Positions 6,871 to 9,617 of a stretch of DNA of 9,617 bases are shown piece by piece. Location: assembly GCA_031256615.1 (NCBI GenBank), contig JAIRQG010000140.1, forward strand, positions 1-9,617, written 5' to 3'. Under the pieces are notes generated by a model. It worked only from the letters and a program-made list of their open reading frames with translations. It had not been told where the DNA came from and made no database searches. How positions within the stretch are numbered: the stretch's first letter is position 1; every line of letters begins with the position of its first letter. This stretch comes from Candidatus Methanoplasma sp. (GTDB lineage: Archaea > Thermoplasmatota > Thermoplasmata > Methanomassiliicoccales > Methanomethylophilaceae). The position numbers were made by a program, and so were the translations under genes.

Positions 6871-6893
6871 GGTATTATACATATACGTATACC
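6871..6893. promoter_or_regulatory. Candidate operator: palindrome TATACGTATA over the oxidoreductase promoter
   Basis: A perfect 10-bp palindrome TATACGTATA lies at 6882-6891, within an imperfect dyad that begins GGTAT (6871) and ends ATACC (6893). It falls between the box A and the predicted transcription start of the rightward operon, a place where a bound repressor would block polymerase. The XRE-cupin protein encoded next door is the obvious candidate ligand-responsive binder, but this is inference. AT-rich promoter sequence yields palindromes easily. Confidence 0.4.
6873..6880 (+). promoter_or_regulatory. Box-A promoter of the P-loop ATPase/oxidoreductase operon
   Basis: TATTATAC is centred about 25 bases before the GTG at 6901, the expected distance from box A to the transcription start. 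No Shine-Dalgarno precedes the GTG. Both facts point to a leaderless transcript starting with this GTG. Confidence 0.5.
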
Positions 6894-6900
6894 TATCTCT

Positions 6901-7578
6901 GTGGGTCCAAATGGATTAACAGTGGTGTGCGGCCATTACGGCACGGGGAAGACGAATTTCGCGATCAATTACGCCATAAACGCGGCCAGGAGCGGAAAGA
7001 AGGTCACGCTTGTGGACATGGACATCGTCAATCCGTACTTCACGTCATCGGAATACGCAGAGATACTGGAGAAAGAAGGCGTGAAAGTGATATCTCCCTC
7101 CTTTGCAACGACGAATCTTGACATACCTGCATTGCCGGCATCCATGTACTCGATCTTCGATACGGACGACGAAGTGATACTGGACGCCGGAGGGGACAAT
7201 GTCGGCGCCACAGTCCTGGGAAGGTTCTCGCGGAAGATCATCGAAAGAGGATATGAGATGCTGTATGTGACCAATATGTACAGGCCGATGACGTCCGACC
7301 CGGAAGATTCGGTAATGATCCTGAAAGAGATAGAAAACGCATGCGGGCTGAAAGCAACGGCGGTGGTGAACAACTCCCATCTGAAGGAGTTGACCGTCCC
7401 GTCGACGATAACCGATTCGCTGCAGTATGCAAAAGAGGTCTCGCGTTCCGCAGGCATACCTCTGGTGTTCTCAACCGTACCCAGGCGCATAGCGGGAGAA
7501 CTTCCGGCGGACGAATGTTTTTATCCATTGGACATACATGTCCGGACAGTTTGGGAAAAAGGGGAACCAATATGGTGA
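6901..7578 (+). CDS. MinD/ParA/CobQ-like P-loop ATPase of the 2-oxoacid oxidoreductase operon
   Basis: This is a 225-residue SIMIBI-class P-loop protein. Walker A GHYGTGKT lies at 11-18, a Walker A'-like VDMDIVNPYF at 38-47, and a Walker B-like VILDAGGDNVGA at 92-103. A VVNNSHL segment (155-161) is in the place used for nucleotide-base contact in related ATPases. It lacks the deviant-Walker signature lysine of true ParA/MinD, so plasmid or septum partitioning is unlikely. Proteins of this type recur beside 2-oxoacid:ferredoxin oxidoreductase genes (family knowledge, not checked here). Their role is unknown; cofactor insertion or enzyme maturation is a guess. The frame is open back to 6814, but those codons cover the promoter and repeats. 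The GTG at 6901 fits a leaderless start and gives a protein that begins just before the first beta strand. It overlaps the next gene by seven bases. Confidence 0.8.
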   Translation: MGPNGLTVVCGHYGTGKTNFAINYAINAARSGKKVTLVDMDIVNPYFTSSEYAEILEKEGVKVISPSFATTNLDIPALPASMYSIFDTDDEVILDAGGDNVGATVLGRFSRKIIERGYEMLYVTNMYRPMTSDPEDSVMILKEIENACGLKATAVVNNSHLKELTVPSTITDSLQYAKEVSRSAGIPLVFSTVPRRIAGELPADECFYPLDIHVRTVWEKGEPIW

Positions 7579-7778
7579 GGGTGAATATCGACGATAACCT
7601 CTGCAAAGGCTGCGAGATGTGTGTCATCTCCTGCCCGAGGAAGATAATCGAACTGAACAAATCAAAGATAAACGCCAAGGGATACCACCCGGCGCATATC
7701 ACAGACCCCCAGAAATGTACAGGATGCGGTTCGTGCGCCGTCATGTGTCCGGACGTAGTGATAACTTTGGAGGATTGA
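7572..7778 (+). CDS. 2-oxoacid:ferredoxin oxidoreductase delta subunit (two-[4Fe-4S] ferredoxin)
   Basis: This 68-residue ferredoxin subunit carries two [4Fe-4S] motifs. The first is C-K-G-C-E-M-C-x3-CP (Cys 11, 14, 17, 21) and the second is C-T-G-C-G-S-C-x3-CP (Cys 49, 52, 55, 59). It passes electrons between the catalytic alpha/beta pair and soluble ferredoxin. The length and the position before alpha match the stand-alone delta subunit of archaeal KOR/VOR enzymes. The start ATG at 7572 has GGGG seven bases upstream and overlaps the end of the ATPase gene. The longer open frame upstream is only the out-of-frame shadow of that ATPase gene. The substrate-specific name (KorD or VorD) cannot be decided. 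Confidence 0.9.
   Translation: MVRVNIDDNLCKGCEMCVISCPRKIIELNKSKINAKGYHPAHITDPQKCTGCGSCAVMCPDVVITLED
7769..7773 (+). promoter_or_regulatory. Shine-Dalgarno GGAGG deciding the alpha-subunit start
   Basis: GGAGG ends seven bases before the ATG at 7781 and overlaps the last codons of the ferredoxin gene. It rules out the longer frame beginning at 7619, whose extra codons are an out-of-frame reading of the ferredoxin gene. Confidence 0.75.
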
Positions 7779-7780
7779 AG

Positions 7781-8839
7781 ATGCCTGAAAAAATTCTGAT
7801 GAAAGGCAATGAAGCACTGGCCGAAGCGGCGATAATGGCGGGATGCAGACACTTCTTCGGTTATCCCATAACCCCGCAGACAGAGGTCGCGATGCACATG
7901 TCAAAGAGGATGCCGAAGGTCGGCGGTGTGTATCTGCAGGCGGAGTCCGAGGTAGCGGCGATAAACATGGTGCTCGGAGCATCGGCGGCCGGAGCCCGGG
8001 CTATGACATCGTCAAGCTCCCCCGGAATAAGTCTGAAGTCTGAGGGACTGTCGTACATCGCAGGATCGGATGTTCCCGCAGTGATCGTGAACGTTCAGCG
8101 CGCAGGTCCGGGACTCGGCGGCATCCAGCCGTCGCAGGCCGATTACTGGCAGGCAACAAGGGCCTCCGGCCACGGGGACTACAAGATGCTGGTCCTCGCG
8201 CCGTCGACGGTGCAGGAGATGATCGATCTCGTCGCAGACGCTTTTGCGCTGGGAGACAAGTACAGGATGCCGGTGATGATACTCTCGGACGGCCTCCTCG
8301 GTCAGATGATGGAACCCGTTGTCATCGATGAGAAGAAGGTCGATATCCCGGAAAAGCCGTGGGCGCTTTCCGGCCATGAAAATAAAAGGAAACACAATGT
8401 TGTGAATTCACTGTATATCGAACCGCCGGACCTGGAAGCGATACTCAAGGCAAGGTATGAAAAATACGATCTGATCAAAAAAGAAGAGCAGCGCTGCGAG
8501 GAATACATGACGGATGACGCGGAGATCGTTGTCGTAGCGTACGGAGCATCGGCAAGGATCTCGCGCAGCGCGGTAGACGCGGCAAGGAAAGAAGGGATCA
8601 AAGCGGGACTGATAAGGCCTATAACGCTGTGGCCGTATCCCGAAAAAGCTGTGGTCTCCAGAATGGGAACGGCAAAAGCATTCCTGTGCGTGGAAATGTC
8701 GATGGGGCAGATGGTGGACGATGTCCGTCTGATAGTCGGCGGGAAACGGGATGTAAGATTCTTCGGACGCACCGGCGGCATGGTACCGACACCCGCCGAG
8801 GTTCTCCGTGAGATAAAGAATATCAAAGGAGGAATCTGA
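7781..8839 (+). CDS. vorB: 2-oxoacid:ferredoxin oxidoreductase alpha subunit (VorB/KorA-like)
   Basis: This 352-residue subunit provides the pyrimidine-side and substrate-binding half of a thiamine-diphosphate oxidoreductase, which interconverts a 2-oxoacid plus CoA with acyl-CoA, CO2 and reduced ferredoxin. The start MPEKILMKGNEALAEAA, the FGYPITPQTE segment (about 26-35), LQAESEVAAINM (about 50-61), the SSSSPGISLKSEG stretch (about 73-85) and GLGGIQPSQADYWQATR (about 107-123) are typical of the family usually named VorB (3-methyl-2-oxobutanoate dehydrogenase). Closely similar proteins serve as 2-oxoglutarate synthase KorA, so the substrate is not settled. The C-terminal half (about 240-350) is the transketolase C-like domain. 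No gamma domain is fused, so gamma must be separate, as it is here. Translation is set by GGAGG seven bases before the ATG. Confidence 0.92.
   Translation: MPEKILMKGNEALAEAAIMAGCRHFFGYPITPQTEVAMHMSKRMPKVGGVYLQAESEVAAINMVLGASAAGARAMTSSSSPGISLKSEGLSYIAGSDVPAVIVNVQRAGPGLGGIQPSQADYWQATRASGHGDYKMLVLAPSTVQEMIDLVADAFALGDKYRMPVMILSDGLLGQMMEPVVIDEKKVDIPEKPWALSGHENKRKHNVVNSLYIEPPDLEAILKARYEKYDLIKKEEQRCEEYMTDDAEIVVVAYGASARISRSAVDAARKEGIKAGLIRPITLWPYPEKAVVSRMGTAKAFLCVEMSMGQMVDDVRLIVGGKRDVRFFGRTGGMVPTPAEVLREIKNIKGGI
8828..8832 (+). promoter_or_regulatory. Shine-Dalgarno GGAGG of the beta subunit
   Basis: GGAGG lies eight bases before the ATG at 8841, inside the last codons of the alpha gene, whose TGA ends one base before that ATG. 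The arrangement favours matched alpha and beta output. Confidence 0.7.
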
Positions 8840-8840
8840 A

Positions 8841-9590
8841 ATGAAGTTCAAAAGACCTCACGCACTGACCGATGCTCAATTCCATTATTGTCCGGGGTGC
8901 AGTCACGGCATAGTGCACAGACTGGTCGCGGAAGCGTTAGATGAGCTCGGCGTTGAAGGAAGGACCGTCGGCGTTGCGTCGGTGGGCTGCTCAGTGTTCG
9001 CTTACAACTACTTCAACTGCGACATGATACAGTCGCCCCACGGTCGCGCGCAGGCAGTGGCCACTGGGATCAAAAGAGTGCGCCCGGGCAACATCGTCTT
9101 CACATATCAGGGGGACGGCGACCTTGCGGCGATAGGCACCGCAGAGACGGTGCATGCGGCGACCCGCGGCGAGAACATCACTGCCATATTCATCAACAAT
9201 GCCATATACGGAATGACCGGAGGACAGATGGCCCCGACCACCCTTCCGGGACAGATCACACAGACCACCCCTTACGGGCGCAGCGTGAAGGATGCAGGAC
9301 ACCCGATAAGGGTGTGCGAGATGCTCTCTACGCTGGACGGCGTCGCTCTGGCACAGCGTGTTTCCGTGGACTCCGTAAAGAATGTCAGGCAGGCAAAGAA
9401 CGCTATCAAAAAAGCATTCGAATATCAGATCGAAGGAAAAGGATACACGATAGTAGAGGTTCTCTCAACGTGTCCGACGAACTGGGGGCTTTCGATACAG
9501 GATTCGCTCGAGTGGCTGAGAAACAATATGATACCCTATTATCCGCTGGGCGTGTACAAGGACACAGGCGAAAAAGAGGTGACGGAATGA
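8841..9590 (+). CDS. 2-oxoacid:ferredoxin oxidoreductase beta subunit (TPP-binding, KorB/VorA-like)
   Basis: This 249-residue subunit binds thiamine diphosphate and forms the active site with the alpha subunit. Visible features are an N-terminal CPGC (17-20) in the CPGCSHG context, the conserved SVGCSVF (47-53), SPHGRA (65-70), the TPP/Mg motif beginning GDGDLAAIG (91-99) and ending near INNAIYGMTGGQ (118-129), and a following AP-TT-PGQ-T-TT-PYGR segment (131-146). The length and the lack of an attached ferredoxin domain match the KOR/VOR beta type. A cysteine at 50 and CPGC may hold an Fe-S cluster, as in related enzymes that bind one in beta. It starts one base after the alpha stop and overlaps the gamma start by ATGA. 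The gene is intact. Confidence 0.92.
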   Translation: MKFKRPHALTDAQFHYCPGCSHGIVHRLVAEALDELGVEGRTVGVASVGCSVFAYNYFNCDMIQSPHGRAQAVATGIKRVRPGNIVFTYQGDGDLAAIGTAETVHAATRGENITAIFINNAIYGMTGGQMAPTTLPGQITQTTPYGRSVKDAGHPIRVCEMLSTLDGVALAQRVSVDSVKNVRQAKNAIKKAFEYQIEGKGYTIVEVLSTCPTNWGLSIQDSLEWLRNNMIPYYPLGVYKDTGEKEVTE

Positions 9591-9617
9591 GCATGAATCT
9601 TCTTCTCGCCGGGTTCG
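9587..9617 (+). CDS. 2-oxoacid:ferredoxin oxidoreductase gamma subunit, 5' fragment
   Basis: Only ten codons are present before the window ends, reading MSMNLLLAGF. Gamma subunits of this enzyme class begin with a short strand running into a GFGGQG-type turn, and the hydrophobic start ending in AGF fits. The ATG overlaps the beta stop as ATGA and GAGGT lies six bases upstream. A second in-frame ATG (9593) is possible. The call rests on gene order delta-alpha-beta-gamma more than on the sequence itself. Confidence 0.7.
   Translation, partial: MSMNLLLAGF

Noticed and set aside
6814..6900. Upstream extension (29 codons) of the P-loop ATPase frame from a GTG at 6814
   Set aside because: It would cover the TATA box, the palindrome and the octamer repeat, has no ribosome-binding site, and precedes the natural first beta strand of the fold.
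7341..7571. Upstream extension of the ferredoxin reading frame
   Set aside because: It lies wholly inside the ATPase gene in another frame. The ferredoxin homology and the Shine-Dalgarno both place the start at 7572.
7619..7780. Upstream extension of the alpha-subunit frame
   Set aside because: It overlaps the ferredoxin gene out of frame. The ATG at 7781 has GGAGG at ideal spacing and begins the conserved protein.
7238..7897. Long minus-strand open frame (219 codons) opposite the ATPase, ferredoxin and alpha genes
   Set aside because: It spans three well-supported genes antisense, has no recognisable domain and a composition typical of a shadow frame.
1..9617. Search by eye for tRNA, rRNA, CRISPR arrays, insertion sequences and riboswitches
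   Set aside because: Coding density leaves no gap above about 154 bases, and no repeat-spacer pattern, transposase motif or terminal inverted repeat was seen.

Overview
The window looks archaeal, most likely from the Thermoplasmata and quite possibly a gut or rumen Methanomassiliicoccales methanogen. The reasons are a FlaI/FlaJ-type pilus motor pair, AT-rich box-A promoter elements placed so that transcripts would be leaderless or nearly so, Shine-Dalgarno sites only at operon-internal starts, a four-subunit archaeal-style 2-oxoacid:ferredoxin oxidoreductase, and the tail of what looks like a B12-dependent ribonucleotide reductase. None of the eleven visible stop codons is TAG (nine TGA, two TAA), which fits but does not prove a pyrrolysine-using lineage. 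No marker gene in the window fixes the taxonomy.

Left part (1-4457). A rightward gene ends at 72. Its Cys-rich tail resembles the C-terminal zinc ribbon of class II ribonucleotide reductase. It converges on a leftward block, and the two stop codons share a TTAA. Read leftward, the block holds a small protein with four CxxC pairs (176 aa), a FlaI/TadA/VirB11-type secretion ATPase (627 aa), a FlaJ/TadC-type membrane platform protein (about 466 aa), and a DUF2085 membrane protein (177 aa) with its own promoter. The first three genes overlap or abut and are probably translationally coupled. No prepilin or prepilin peptidase is visible, so this is a pilus or secretion motor whose substrate lies elsewhere.

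Right part (4534-9617). This is a divergent metabolic locus. Leftward are an XRE-cupin regulator and an AMP-forming acyl-CoA synthetase, coupled by an ATGA overlap. Rightward are a MinD/ParA-like P-loop ATPase, a two-cluster ferredoxin subunit, the VorB/KorA-like alpha subunit, the TPP-binding beta subunit and the first codons of the gamma subunit. All junctions overlap or are only a few bases apart. The reading offered here is a pathway that activates a short-chain, branched or aryl organic acid to its CoA thioester and interconverts it with the matching 2-oxoacid using ferredoxin. The XRE-cupin protein probably controls both arms. The 154-bp divergent spacer (6747-6900) holds two promoters and several short repeats that are candidate operators.

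There is no stretch over 300 bases without a gene, and no tRNA, rRNA, CRISPR array or insertion sequence was seen. The most unusual items are the Cys-rich partner of the pilus motor, the uncharacterised P-loop ATPase at the head of the oxidoreductase operon, and the repeat-rich divergent promoter.
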